This document shows positions 43,037 to 51,786 of a stretch of DNA of 64,000 nt, one piece after another; the first letter of the stretch is position 1, and each line of letters starts with the position of its first letter. Under the pieces are notes generated by a model. The model saw only the letters and a list, made by a program, of their open reading frames with translations, was not told where the DNA came from and made no database searches. Made by a program: the position numbers and the translations under genes. Origin of the DNA: Sphingobacterium lumbrici (GTDB lineage Bacteria > Bacteroidota > Bacteroidia > Sphingobacteriales > Sphingobacteriaceae); contig NZ_SRZY01000023.1 of NCBI RefSeq assembly GCF_006476045.1, forward strand, positions 186,001-250,000, written 5' to 3'.

Positions 43037-43224
43037 AAATAATTTTTAAATAAACAAACAAAAATTATAAAAAAACCAAAAAATCCTCCAATTTATTAGT
43101 CATTTTATAAAAACGCGCGTTTTCAGTGTAACACAATTCCTTTCTTCATCAGCAATTTTACGTCTATATTACATCTTGGTGAAAGAGGAAAGAGCAACAA
43201 CTTGCATATAAACGGCAAGTTAGC

Positions 43225-43232
43225 TAATTTTG
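43225..43232 (+). promoter_or_regulatory. -7 box TAATTTTG abutting the dus start codon
   Basis: An exact TAnnTTTG match only 4 nt before the ATG at 43237. The expected transcription start lies at or inside the start codon, so the mRNA should be leaderless. Confidence 0.6.
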
Positions 43233-43236
43233 CATC

Positions 43237-44232
43237 ATGTCTATAAAAATTGGAGAAAATATTGATTTAGGTGAATTTCCGCTCTTATTAGCTCCTATGG
43301 AGGATGTAAGTGATCCGCCATTTCGTTACGTATGCAAACAAAACGGTGTCGACATGATGTACACCGAATTTATTTCTTCAGAGGGGTTGATTAGAGATGC
43401 TGCTAAATCACGTCAAAAGCTCGATATTTTCGAATACGAGCGCCCTATAGGCATTCAGATTTTCGGATCAGACATTGAACACATGCGCCAATCTTCCGAG
43501 ATATGTTCCCAAGCGAATCCAGATTTAATTGACATCAATTACGGTTGCCCGGTAAAGAACGTCGCTTGCCGTGGAGCCGGTGCCAGTTTGTTACAAGATA
43601 TTGATAAAATGGTCGCCATGACGAAAGCCGTCGTGGAAGCGACTCATCTGCCTGTGACAGTGAAGACACGGCTCGGATGGGATGACAGCACCAAAAATGT
43701 GTATGAAGTAGCAGAGCGTTTACAAGACATCGGTATCAAAGCTTTATCCATTCACGGTCGTACACGCGCTCAGATGTACAAAGGGCAGGCAGACTGGTCT
43801 ATGATCCGTGACGTAAAACGCAATCCCCGTATTCATATCCCTATTTTTGGAAATGGCGATATAGATTCCGTAGAAAAAGCAGCAGCTTGGCGTCAGGAAT
43901 ACGAAGTAGATGGGATTATGATAGGTCGCGCTTCTATCGGATATCCTTGGATTTTTAGGGAAGTAAAGCATTTTTTTAATACCGGAGAAAGACTAGAAGG
44001 ACCAACTATTGCAGAACGCGTGGAGGTATGTCGTACGCATCTCGCAAAATCCATCGAATGGAAAGGTGATAAGGTCGGGATTTTTGAAATGCGCAGGCAT
44101 TATGCCAACTATTTTAAAGGAATTCCGAACTTTAAAGAGTACCGCATGCAATTGGTTACCTTGCAAACGCTTAGTGAAATTCAAGAAGTATTATCGGAAA
44201 TAGAAGACAGGTTTGCTGAAGAAGTGGTATAA
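43237..44232 (+). CDS. dusB: tRNA-dihydrouridine synthase, DusB type
   Basis: FMN-dependent reduction of uridine in tRNA. 331 aa. FMN site LLAPMEDVSDPPFRYV near 17-32, catalytic Cys in INYGCPVKNVACRGAGASLL (Cys near 104), TVKTRLGWDD near 141, SIHGRTRAQMYKGQADW near 171, and IFGNGDIDS and DGIMIGRASIGYPWIF near 225. The IGRASIGYPWIF form supports DusB-like rather than DusA. Likely leaderless (see promoter). Confidence 0.94.
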   Translation: MSIKIGENIDLGEFPLLLAPMEDVSDPPFRYVCKQNGVDMMYTEFISSEGLIRDAAKSRQKLDIFEYERPIGIQIFGSDIEHMRQSSEICSQANPDLIDINYGCPVKNVACRGAGASLLQDIDKMVAMTKAVVEATHLPVTVKTRLGWDDSTKNVYEVAERLQDIGIKALSIHGRTRAQMYKGQADWSMIRDVKRNPRIHIPIFGNGDIDSVEKAAAWRQEYEVDGIMIGRASIGYPWIFREVKHFFNTGERLEGPTIAERVEVCRTHLAKSIEWKGDKVGIFEMRRHYANYFKGIPNFKEYRMQLVTLQTLSEIQEVLSEIEDRFAEEVV

Positions 44233-44278
44233 TCGTATAATACTTTTTGAGAAGGGAATAGAGGCTTTAAACTAAGTA

Positions 44279-45781
44279 TTAATTTCCTCGTCGTAAAACC
44301 TTAAGCATATTGTTTTTCTCCTTAAAAAAGGCAATAACTAAGAAAACAGATAATAGCATGTTCCCGATCAGGATGCTCCTATTAAATACACTAAACATAA
44401 GCCACGACAAAACGACACCAGTAATCAGATAGGACAATATCTTTTTGAGATTATAAGGTATCGGATAATTTTTTTGTCCCCAGTAATAAGACAATCCTAC
44501 CATTAGAATATAAGCTACCGTAGTACCGAAAACGGCACCTACATAAGAATATAAAGGAATCAGCCACACATTTAGGACTATTGTACACAGTGCACCAATA
44601 CCTGAGATATATAATGCGTAACGTGTTTGATCGGACAGCTTATACCAAACAGAGAGATTCATATATATACCGAGAAGTACATAATTAAATAAAAGTATCG
44701 GTACAATAAACAAGCCTGACCAATAGACAGCCTGCTCTGCCTCAGACCCCTTGATAAAATACTTCAACCAATCGATATTTGCACAAATTCCGACCATCAC
44801 GATCACCATAGCGATGACAAAATAGTCCATGATAAGTGCGTAAATCTTTCGTGCGTTCTCATTTTTTGAATACGAAAAGAAAAATGGCTCAGCACCTAGA
44901 CGAAATGCCGTAATAAACAGGTTCAGAAACACTGCAATTTTTGCTACCGCTCCATATATTCCCAAATCCTGATCCCCCTCCTCGCCTATTAGGAGTTTCG
45001 GGAACAAGATCTTGTCCAGGTTCTCATTGATGATAAATGAAATATTAGCGATCAAAATCGGAAAACTATACCGCAACATATTGTTTATCAATATAGGATC
45101 TAGTTTTAATTTGAAACGCAATATTTGCGGTATCAATAATACCAACGTAATCACACTAGCGATCAAATTGGAGATAAACACATTTCCTATCCAATCATTC
45201 CGATACCATCCTGAGGCAAAGGAATCCCAGAACGGACTTGTTTCTTTCCACGAAGGCAGCCAGTACAGTAAGAATAAATTACAGAATATTAATATAAAGA
45301 TATTAACAAGCTTTAGCGTACCATAGCGAACAGGTCGGCCTTCCGCGCGAAGTTTTGCAAACGGTACAACCGCCAAGGCATCTGCTGTAAGTATAATGGC
45401 AAAGAACTTAACGAATTCGACATATTGATTGACTTCTTTTCCATCATTTAGCCATCTGGCGATAGGCTCCGACATCGAAAAAACAGTCACTAGAAATAGT
45501 ATTGCCGTAATGATGGTAATGATAAAGCTATTGTTAAAAACCTTATCCTTATCTTTCTCTTCTACCTTTTGCAGGTAGCGAAAGTAGGTCGTTTCCATGC
45601 CAAATGCGAGAATAGCATTGATCATCGAAGCGTAAGCATATAGGTTAGTAAATATACCATATACCGCAGCAGGAAATTTATCAACCAGAAGAGGTGTCAA
45701 AAGAAAATTAAGCATTCGGGAGATAATGGTACTCATACCATATATCATTGTATCACTCAGAAACCGCTTAACTACCGACAC
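44279..45781 (-). CDS. Polysaccharide flippase, MOP/Wzx-like
   Basis: 500 aa, about 14 hydrophobic helices, of the PST/Wzx-type oligosaccharide flippase family. N-terminal VKRFLSDTMIYGMSTIISRM and the ETTYFRYLQKVEEKDK loop fit Bacteroidota members. It would move lipid-linked oligosaccharide across the inner membrane. GTG start 7 nt after the acylphosphatase stop, so it probably shares its transcript; no glycosyltransferase cluster is adjacent. Confidence 0.88.
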   Translation of the reverse strand: MSVVKRFLSDTMIYGMSTIISRMLNFLLTPLLVDKFPAAVYGIFTNLYAYASMINAILAFGMETTYFRYLQKVEEKDKDKVFNNSFIITIITAILFLVTVFSMSEPIARWLNDGKEVNQYVEFVKFFAIILTADALAVVPFAKLRAEGRPVRYGTLKLVNIFILIFCNLFLLYWLPSWKETSPFWDSFASGWYRNDWIGNVFISNLIASVITLVLLIPQILRFKLKLDPILINNMLRYSFPILIANISFIINENLDKILFPKLLIGEEGDQDLGIYGAVAKIAVFLNLFITAFRLGAEPFFFSYSKNENARKIYALIMDYFVIAMVIVMVGICANIDWLKYFIKGSEAEQAVYWSGLFIVPILLFNYVLLGIYMNLSVWYKLSDQTRYALYISGIGALCTIVLNVWLIPLYSYVGAVFGTTVAYILMVGLSYYWGQKNYPIPYNLKKILSYLITGVVLSWLMFSVFNRSILIGNMLLSVFLVIAFFKEKNNMLKVLRRGN

Positions 45782-45788
45782 AGAAAGA

Positions 45789-46067
45789 CTATTTAATTTT
45801 TTTCAGCACCTCAAAATTGGTGAAACCTCTAACAGCAGACTCTTCGTAGGCCACATGTTCTACTTCTGCCCGATCTGGCCCCTCTTGGCAAAACTCAACT
45901 AACGATTCTAACGCAAAATCATCACCTTCGGCCTCTATATACAACTTTCCGTCAGGTTGATTCATGACAAATCCTTTTACACCCAACTGGTCGGCAACGG
46001 CTTTTGTAGTCGCTCTAAAGTACACACCCTGCACTTTACCCGTAACGATGATATTCCAATGGTTCAT
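45789..46067 (-). CDS. acyP: Acylphosphatase
   Basis: 92 aa cytoplasmic enzyme hydrolysing acyl phosphates. Catalytic Arg is in GKVQGVYFRATTKAVADQLG (Arg near 18) and Asn in GFVMNQPDGKLYIEAEGDD (Asn near 36), both in place. It ends with FTNFEVLKKI. It lies between the amidohydrolase and flippase genes on the same strand with short gaps. Confidence 0.93.
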   Translation of the reverse strand: MNHWNIIVTGKVQGVYFRATTKAVADQLGVKGFVMNQPDGKLYIEAEGDDFALESLVEFCQEGPDRAEVEHVAYEESAVRGFTNFEVLKKIK

Positions 46068-46094
46068 TGAAACAAAAGTAATGAAATTTATGAT

Positions 46095-47264
46095 TTACAC
46101 GATACGCTCAACCTGCACATTTTTTGTCAGTCTGAGTTGGTTCATGTTTTTCAGTAACACCAGTCCAGGCGATTTGCCAACTTCTATCGATCCCAATCGA
46201 GATTCTAACCCCAGTGCTTTAGCACCGTTAAGTGTAGCCCAGCGTATACTTTTATTGAAATCAATATCAGGATAATGTGTATGTATCATCTTAAGTTCTT
46301 CGAGTATATCCAATGTATCATTCGATGCTAAGGAATCCGTACCGATAGTTATATCACGATTATCCTGTTCAAAAACGGGAATTTTTGGTAAGGTATTCTC
46401 AATATATAAATTCGCTTTCGGACAAAGACACAGCGCCACCTGTTTATTCATTCTATTGATAAAATCGAGATCTTTTAAAGAAGTAAACGTATTATGAACC
46501 AATATAATTTTGTTATTTGCAGGAAGATAAGGAAGATAAGATTGGAGCGAGTTTCTTGCTTGCGCCTTGAATCCCGACATGTCAATCCCCTGTTCAGCAT
46601 AAAACGTTAAAAAGTCACCTGTTTTATACCGAAATAATTTATTTTCCTCGTCGCTTTCCTGATTATGTATGCTGATAATATTATCTTCTGAAATAGCTTT
46701 CTTGAAAGCTTTAAACATCATCTTGGTACACGAATAAGGAGCGTGAGGAGTAATAGATGAATGATTTGCATCAAAATGAAATTCGAGATCCCTTGCATGA
46801 TCTATTTTTTCTTGCAATTGTGCATTGTTAACACCAATAATTTCTACAAAAGTGTGGTAAACAATTTTACTTTTTTCTTTTATCGAAGCAGAAATCGCAG
46901 AATTAACATGATCTCCTACTGCTTGAATACCGTTCTTAAACATCATTTCATCAGCTTTCTTCATAGCCGACACTATATCTTTTTCAGTATAGTTGCGATC
47001 ACGCATTACATTAGAGAGAAAAGTTGGAAGACCGGTATGCTGTGGAATTTTTCCGAGCAAATGCGACAATTCCAAATGACAATGTGTATTCACAAATCCG
47101 GGAATTAGAACACCAGCTAACCGCTTCACTGTCACGCCATCAGGAATGGAATGACTATCATATACGCCCTCAATAACGCCCTCGTCATTAACAGCCACAA
47201 CACCTTGCTTTAAAGGTGTAGAACTAACTGTTATTACAATATCAGCTGAATAATAATTAACCAT
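46095..47264 (-). CDS. Metal-dependent amidohydrolase (cytosine/adenosine deaminase-like)
   Basis: 389 aa TIM-barrel amidohydrolase of the ATZ/TRZ/MqnX group. Metal ligands: HCH in GFVNTHCHLELSHLL (near 58-60), His in HNTFTSLKDL, and Asp in ITIGTDSLASNDTLDI (near 312). SITPHAPYSCTKMMF and ISIHNQESDEENKLF carry further ligands. Closest ideas are aminodeoxyfutalosine deaminase or S-adenosylhomocysteine/guanine-type deaminases; the substrate is undecided from sequence. The GATLNGAKALG segment and C-terminal small beta-domain are normal. Confidence 0.85.
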   Translation of the reverse strand: MVNYYSADIVITVSSTPLKQGVVAVNDEGVIEGVYDSHSIPDGVTVKRLAGVLIPGFVNTHCHLELSHLLGKIPQHTGLPTFLSNVMRDRNYTEKDIVSAMKKADEMMFKNGIQAVGDHVNSAISASIKEKSKIVYHTFVEIIGVNNAQLQEKIDHARDLEFHFDANHSSITPHAPYSCTKMMFKAFKKAISEDNIISIHNQESDEENKLFRYKTGDFLTFYAEQGIDMSGFKAQARNSLQSYLPYLPANNKIILVHNTFTSLKDLDFINRMNKQVALCLCPKANLYIENTLPKIPVFEQDNRDITIGTDSLASNDTLDILEELKMIHTHYPDIDFNKSIRWATLNGAKALGLESRLGSIEVGKSPGLVLLKNMNQLRLTKNVQVERIV

Positions 47265-47396
47265 TTATTTTATAGTCGTTGTCATGTATTTAATACCCTC
47301 TTCCTAAACAAGTGCCATAAAAAGAGAAATTGAACTTTACAGTAAACTTACAAAAATGATTCCAAAATTAAATTTTATTTTAGGAATAAAAAATAA

Positions 47397-47404
47397 TACC
47401 TTTG
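47397..47404 (+). promoter_or_regulatory. -7 box TACCTTTG before the TPP riboswitch
   Basis: An exact TAnnTTTG match, placing the transcription start near 47410, just before the riboswitch 5' strand. Confidence 0.6.
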
Positions 47405-47410
47405 CGCCAT

Positions 47411-47522
47411 CGATTAGGGGTGCCTCGTTCAACGAACATGAAGTAAGGCTGAGATTATACCCAGTCTCATTTAAATGAGACGTACCTGATCTGGATAATG
47501 CCAGCGTAGGGAAGGGCGGTTA
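47411..47522 (+). ncRNA. TPP riboswitch (THI element)
   Basis: Thiamin pyrophosphate aptamer. The canonical conserved blocks appear in order: aggggtgcc (47416-47424), ggctgagattatacc (47448-47462), acctgatctggataatgcca (47484-47503) and gcgtagggaagg. A variable P3 hairpin (cagtctcatttaaatgagac) lies between them. Downstream, ctattgtaaccccttgcaat forms a small hairpin whose acccct can pair with aggggt of the aptamer's 5' strand, a plausible expression platform. The regulated gene is the TonB-dependent receptor at 47583. Confidence 0.95.
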
Positions 47523-47582
47523 AATGAAAGCTATTGTAACCCCTTGCAATAGTATGTTTAACTCAAATTTTTTAATTTTATT

Positions 47583-50036
47583 ATGTTTAAGCAACTTATT
47601 GCCTCTTTAGCGTTATGCCTCGTGGTATTATCAGGCTTCTCGCAAGATCGGCTGGTTATCAAAGTCATTGATGAAAATCAAAAACCATTACCCGGAACTA
47701 CTGTATCGCTAAATCAAAGTAATTCCGTAACAAATGAGGCAGGGGTAGCCGAGTTCCAAGCACCTGTTATTCAAAAAAATTTCACGCTAAAAGTAAGTCA
47801 TGTCGGTTACAGTACCGTAACACAGATAATTCGTCCGAACACGGCTTTACAAATCACTATCCAATTGAAAATGGCTAGTATTCAAACCGGGGAAATATTT
47901 GTCTACGGCACGAGGGCCAAAGAAAACTCCGCTACAACCTATACAAATATTAGCAAAGAAGAAATCCAAAAGAAGAATCTCGGACAAGATATTCCCTATT
48001 TATTGGATCAAACACCGGGTGTGGTCATTGGATCGGATGCCGGCGCAGGGATTGGTTATACCAATATGACCATTCGGGGTTCGGATAACCAGCGTATCAA
48101 TGTTACCCTAAACGGGATTCCACTAAATGATGCGGAAAGCATGGGTTCGTTTTTCGTCAACTTACCCGATTTTGCTTCCAGTACGCAAAGTATCCAAGTA
48201 CAGCGAGGAATCGGCACCTCTACCAATGGTGCTGGTGCCTTTGGCGCTTCCCTAAATATACAGACTGATATTCTAGAATCAGAACCTTATGCTGAGCTCA
48301 ACAATTCTTTTGGTTCTTATAATTCATGGAAAAACACCTTAAAAGTAGGTTCGGGTCTGTTACACAATAAATATGCCTTTAATGCCAGATTATCCCGAAT
48401 TGCATCGGATGGTTATATTGAGCGTGCATCCTCAGATCTAAAATCTTTCTATGTAGACGGAGGGCTATATACCGACAAACATATCTTGAAAGCCACCCTT
48501 TTCTCCGGAAAAGAAAAAACTTACCAAGCCTGGTATGGCACCCCTGAACCTTTAATAAAGGGAGATCGCGCTTTATTAAGCGATTATGCTGGAGCGCTGG
48601 AAATATACGGCGGGACAGAATTGGACCGCTTACTGAATGCGGATAGAAGATACAATTACTACACGTACGACAATCAGACAGATAATTACACGCAAACACA
48701 CACACATCTTCATTATACCAATATCATAAATGATAAACTAAGTATCAATTCTGCATTACACTATACAAGAGGCGCCGGCTATTACGAAGAATACAGAGCT
48801 GGAGATAAACTCGCAAAATACAATATGTCTCCGGTCACAATCGGATCAGAAACTATCGAAGCAACAGATCTTATCCGCAGAAGATGGCTGGATAATCATT
48901 TTTACGGATTGACCTATGGTTTGAATTATAATCCTTCCAACAATCTTAAATTCACCTTAGGAGGAGCCTACAATCAATACCGTGGGGATCATTATGGTCA
49001 AGTGATCTGGGCAAGATTTGCTTCAACAAGCGAGTTGGGTGACAAATATTATTTTAACGATGCACAAAAAAATGATTTCAACATCTATGCAAAAACAGAT
49101 TACAGCATCGGAAACTGGCTTATAAACCTCGACATACAATACCGTAACCTATATTACCGCATTGATGGTGATGATGACAAGATCAAGAATTTGGACTTTG
49201 AAGACAGGTTGAATTTTCTAAACCCAAAAGTTGGATTTACTTATTTTGTGAATCCACAATCGAATTTTTATGCTTCTTATGCTTACGCCAATAAAGAGCC
49301 TGTACGAAAAGATTATGTAGAGAATCCGTTGAATGAATTTCCAAAGCCTGAAAAAATGCAGGATATCGAAGCAGGTTATCGATTTAAGAATGAAAGCTTC
49401 AACATGGGTGCTAACGTATACGGTATGTTTTATAAAGACCAGCTTATTAATACAGGAGCACTGAACGATGTTGGAGGCACGATCAGGCAAAATGTAGACG
49501 ACAGCTACCGTATCGGTGTTGAATTCGATGGTGCATGGACAATTAGTCCGCAGTTTGTATGGAGGGCAACGGCTGCAGTGAGCGACAACAAGATTAAAAA
49601 CTTTGTGGAGTACAATTCGGTATATGACGGTTGGGATTTCGTAGAACTAAAAGCTGTCACCTACGACAAGACGAATATTAGTATGTCACCGTCAACTGTA
49701 TTAAGCAATGATTTAACATATAGCCCTATTAAACCATTGTCCTTTAGCTTTATCAGTAAATACGTTTCAAGAATGTATCTGGATAATACCTCCGCAAAAG
49801 AGCGAAGTATTGACCCTTCTTTTGTAAACCATGTAAGAGCGGTTTACAGTTTTTCAACGTGGGGAATAGAACGTATTGATTTAAATTTAAGCGTAAATAA
49901 TATATTCAACGCGAAATATCAAACAAATGGATATACGTGGGGATCTATGGATACAGCAGGTAACCGATCCTATTACAATTTCTACTACCCACAAGCCGAA
50001 ACGAATTTTATGTTGGGATTGAATATTAGATTTTAA
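47583..50036 (+). CDS. TonB-dependent outer-membrane receptor, probable thiamin uptake
   Basis: 817 aa. Signal peptide MFKQLIASLALCLVVLSGFSQ, then a carboxypeptidase-regulatory-like domain (about 24-105), a plug domain (PYLLDQTPGVVIGSDAGAG, MTIRGSDNQRINVTLNGIPL) and a 22-strand barrel ending NFMLGLNIRF. The upstream TPP riboswitch makes thiamin or a thiamin precursor the likely substrate (inference, supported by earlier predictions of thiamin-regulated receptors in Bacteroidota). It is a single gene closed by a terminator at 50061-50106. Confidence 0.93.
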   Translation: MFKQLIASLALCLVVLSGFSQDRLVIKVIDENQKPLPGTTVSLNQSNSVTNEAGVAEFQAPVIQKNFTLKVSHVGYSTVTQIIRPNTALQITIQLKMASIQTGEIFVYGTRAKENSATTYTNISKEEIQKKNLGQDIPYLLDQTPGVVIGSDAGAGIGYTNMTIRGSDNQRINVTLNGIPLNDAESMGSFFVNLPDFASSTQSIQVQRGIGTSTNGAGAFGASLNIQTDILESEPYAELNNSFGSYNSWKNTLKVGSGLLHNKYAFNARLSRIASDGYIERASSDLKSFYVDGGLYTDKHILKATLFSGKEKTYQAWYGTPEPLIKGDRALLSDYAGALEIYGGTELDRLLNADRRYNYYTYDNQTDNYTQTHTHLHYTNIINDKLSINSALHYTRGAGYYEEYRAGDKLAKYNMSPVTIGSETIEATDLIRRRWLDNHFYGLTYGLNYNPSNNLKFTLGGAYNQYRGDHYGQVIWARFASTSELGDKYYFNDAQKNDFNIYAKTDYSIGNWLINLDIQYRNLYYRIDGDDDKIKNLDFEDRLNFLNPKVGFTYFVNPQSNFYASYAYANKEPVRKDYVENPLNEFPKPEKMQDIEAGYRFKNESFNMGANVYGMFYKDQLINTGALNDVGGTIRQNVDDSYRIGVEFDGAWTISPQFVWRATAAVSDNKIKNFVEYNSVYDGWDFVELKAVTYDKTNISMSPSTVLSNDLTYSPIKPLSFSFISKYVSRMYLDNTSAKERSIDPSFVNHVRAVYSFSTWGIERIDLNLSVNNIFNAKYQTNGYTWGSMDTAGNRSYYNFYYPQAETNFMLGLNIRF

Positions 50037-50060
50037 GAGTTAGATTTTTATTTTTTCTGA

Positions 50061-50106
50061 AGCAGAAATCAGGCTCGTAAATTTGCGGATCTGATTTCTG
50101 CTTTTT
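50061..50106 (+). terminator. Intrinsic terminator of the TonB receptor gene
   Basis: A 12-bp perfect stem (agcagaaatcag 50061-50072 and its complement 50091-50102), 18-nt loop, and a T-run to 50106. Confidence 0.85.
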
Positions 50107-50118
50107 ACTTTTACCCTC

Positions 50119-50577
50119 ATGCGTGCAGTTATCCAAAGAGTTACTAAAGCCTCGTGTACGGTTGATCAGATCATTACAGGCCAGATCGAGCAGGGGCTAT
50201 TGGTTTTGTTAGGTATCGAAGAAGACGATACTTCAACTGACATCATCTGGTTAGGTCAGAAATTGACTAATTTACGTATCTTCTCGGATGAGAATGGATT
50301 AATGAACAAATCTGTTCAAGATGTAGAAGGTAATATTTTATTGATATCACAATTCACACTATTCGCACAAACGAAAAAAGGGAACAGACCTTCATTTATC
50401 CGTGCAGCAAAACCGGAGAAAGCAGAACCACTGTACACAGAAATGGCCCAATATTTAACTACATATTTAGGAAAAGAAATACAACTTGGAATATTTGGCG
50501 GCGATATGAAAATCGACCTGCTTAACGATGGCCCCGTAACAATCATCATGAACACAAAGGATAAAGATAACTATTAA
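50119..50577 (+). CDS. dtd: D-aminoacyl-tRNA deacylase
   Basis: Removes D-amino acids (and glycine from tRNA-Ala) to proofread translation. 152 aa. N-terminal MRAVIQRVTKASCTVDQ, the active-site SQFTLFAQTKKGNRPSFIRA near 78-97, and the chirality-gating GPVTIIMNTKD near 138 are all intact. It starts 13 nt after the upstream terminator. Confidence 0.96.
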   Translation: MRAVIQRVTKASCTVDQIITGQIEQGLLVLLGIEEDDTSTDIIWLGQKLTNLRIFSDENGLMNKSVQDVEGNILLISQFTLFAQTKKGNRPSFIRAAKPEKAEPLYTEMAQYLTTYLGKEIQLGIFGGDMKIDLLNDGPVTIIMNTKDKDNY

Positions 50578-50578
50578 T

Positions 50579-50638
50579 CCCCCCCTGCCCCCAAAGAGGG
50601 AGTAGTGTAAGGCACATCTCATTTGCGGGCAAGGGGGT
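50579..50638. repeat. Intergenic C-rich/G-rich inverted repeat
   Basis: ccccccctgcccc at the left and gggcaaggggg at the right pair with one bulge around a ~35-nt loop. It resembles dispersed palindromic repeats common between genes in Bacteroidota. It separates dtd from mazG. Confidence 0.5.
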
Positions 50639-50659
50639 ACATTACTCAATATTAGAAAA

Positions 50660-50986
50660 ATGACGATCAAAGAAGCACAAGAAGTTGTCGATAAGTGGAT
50701 TACATCTACAGGCGTCCGCTACTTTAATGAACTCACCAACACAGCTATGTTGATGGAAGAAGTAGGCGAAGTAGCACGCATCATGGCAAGACAATATGGA
50801 GAACAGTCCTTTAAAAAATCCGACAAAGAGGTTAATCTTGGGGATGAGATGGCAGACGTCTTGTTCGTATTAATTTGTCTTGCAAATCAGACAGGAATAG
50901 ACCTGACAGACGCTTTAGAAAAAAATCTGGAAAAAAAATCTGTTCGCGATGCGGATAGGCATAAAAACAATGAGAAATTGAAATAA
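50660..50986 (+). CDS. MazG-family nucleotide pyrophosphohydrolase
   Basis: 108 aa all-alpha NTP-PPase of the MazG/RS21-C6 type, a house-cleaning enzyme for non-canonical nucleotides. The metal motif is in MLMEEVGEVARIMARQY (EExxE) and LGDEMADVLFVLICLA (ExxD). A single short domain, unlike two-domain MazG. It lies 82 nt after dtd. Confidence 0.92.
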   Translation: MTIKEAQEVVDKWITSTGVRYFNELTNTAMLMEEVGEVARIMARQYGEQSFKKSDKEVNLGDEMADVLFVLICLANQTGIDLTDALEKNLEKKSVRDADRHKNNEKLK

Positions 50987-50987
50987 C

Positions 50988-51746
50988 TTACTCTATTTCA
51001 ATTTCCGCAAACACAGGAAGATGATCGGAAGCGTATTCTTCCTGTATTACCTGATATTTTATCCACTTAAATTTGCTGTGCTTCCCAACAAATATATAGT
51101 CAATCTCATTTCTAGGCTGAATATTTGGAGAAGTGGGTGCATTTGTAATCGTGTTGCGAACAAAGTACTTCTCCAATAACTGAATAGGCTCCTCGTCGGG
51201 TTCCGCATTCATATCTCCTACTAAAATAAACGGTCTTGTATACCGATCGCCCAGTTCATTGATAAACTTCACTTGCGCGACCCTATTTTCTTTTTTCAGA
51301 TCAAGATGTGTGTTAGCAAAAGAAACCACCCTTCCATCGGGTAGTTCGACATCAACGACTGCCAGAGAGCGATTCTCACTCTTTATCGGCATGGGTAGAT
51401 CATACTTACGTTTTCCTATGATCTTATGTTTTGTGAGTATCAGCGTTCCGTATTCTCCCGCCTCCAAATCTATTCCTTTGGAAAAGTAATAATTGGATTT
51501 TGTCAGTTCTGCCAGTTTTGCTGCTTGATCGATCCGCTCCGATCGCGACACATTAATATCTACTTCCTGAATACCAATGAGATCGGCATCTGCTTCATTA
51601 ATTACCTTTGCTATTGCCTCTAAATCTATCCCAGCAGGCTTACTTGGCGGATTCCCATGATGTATATTATAGGTAAGAATTCTTAACACCTGTGCAAATG
51701 AGGGACAATTTAAACCGAGAAATATAATTAAAAGTAATATACGCAT
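50988..51746 (-). CDS. Secreted endonuclease/exonuclease/phosphatase-family protein
   Basis: 252 aa with a signal peptide (MRILLLIIFLGLNCPSFAQ). EEP motifs: ILTYNIHHG near 24, DLIGIQEVDINVSRS near 55, FILVGDMNAEPDEEP near 173, IDYIFVG near 217 and SDHLPVFAEIE near 241. A periplasmic or extracellular phosphodiesterase or phosphatase; substrate unknown. It converges with mazG. Confidence 0.92.
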   Translation of the reverse strand: MRILLLIIFLGLNCPSFAQVLRILTYNIHHGNPPSKPAGIDLEAIAKVINEADADLIGIQEVDINVSRSERIDQAAKLAELTKSNYYFSKGIDLEAGEYGTLILTKHKIIGKRKYDLPMPIKSENRSLAVVDVELPDGRVVSFANTHLDLKKENRVAQVKFINELGDRYTRPFILVGDMNAEPDEEPIQLLEKYFVRNTITNAPTSPNIQPRNEIDYIFVGKHSKFKWIKYQVIQEEYASDHLPVFAEIEIE

Positions 51747-51786
51747 AAATAAAAATACACAACTTTTTTCTATTTCCGTTATTTTT

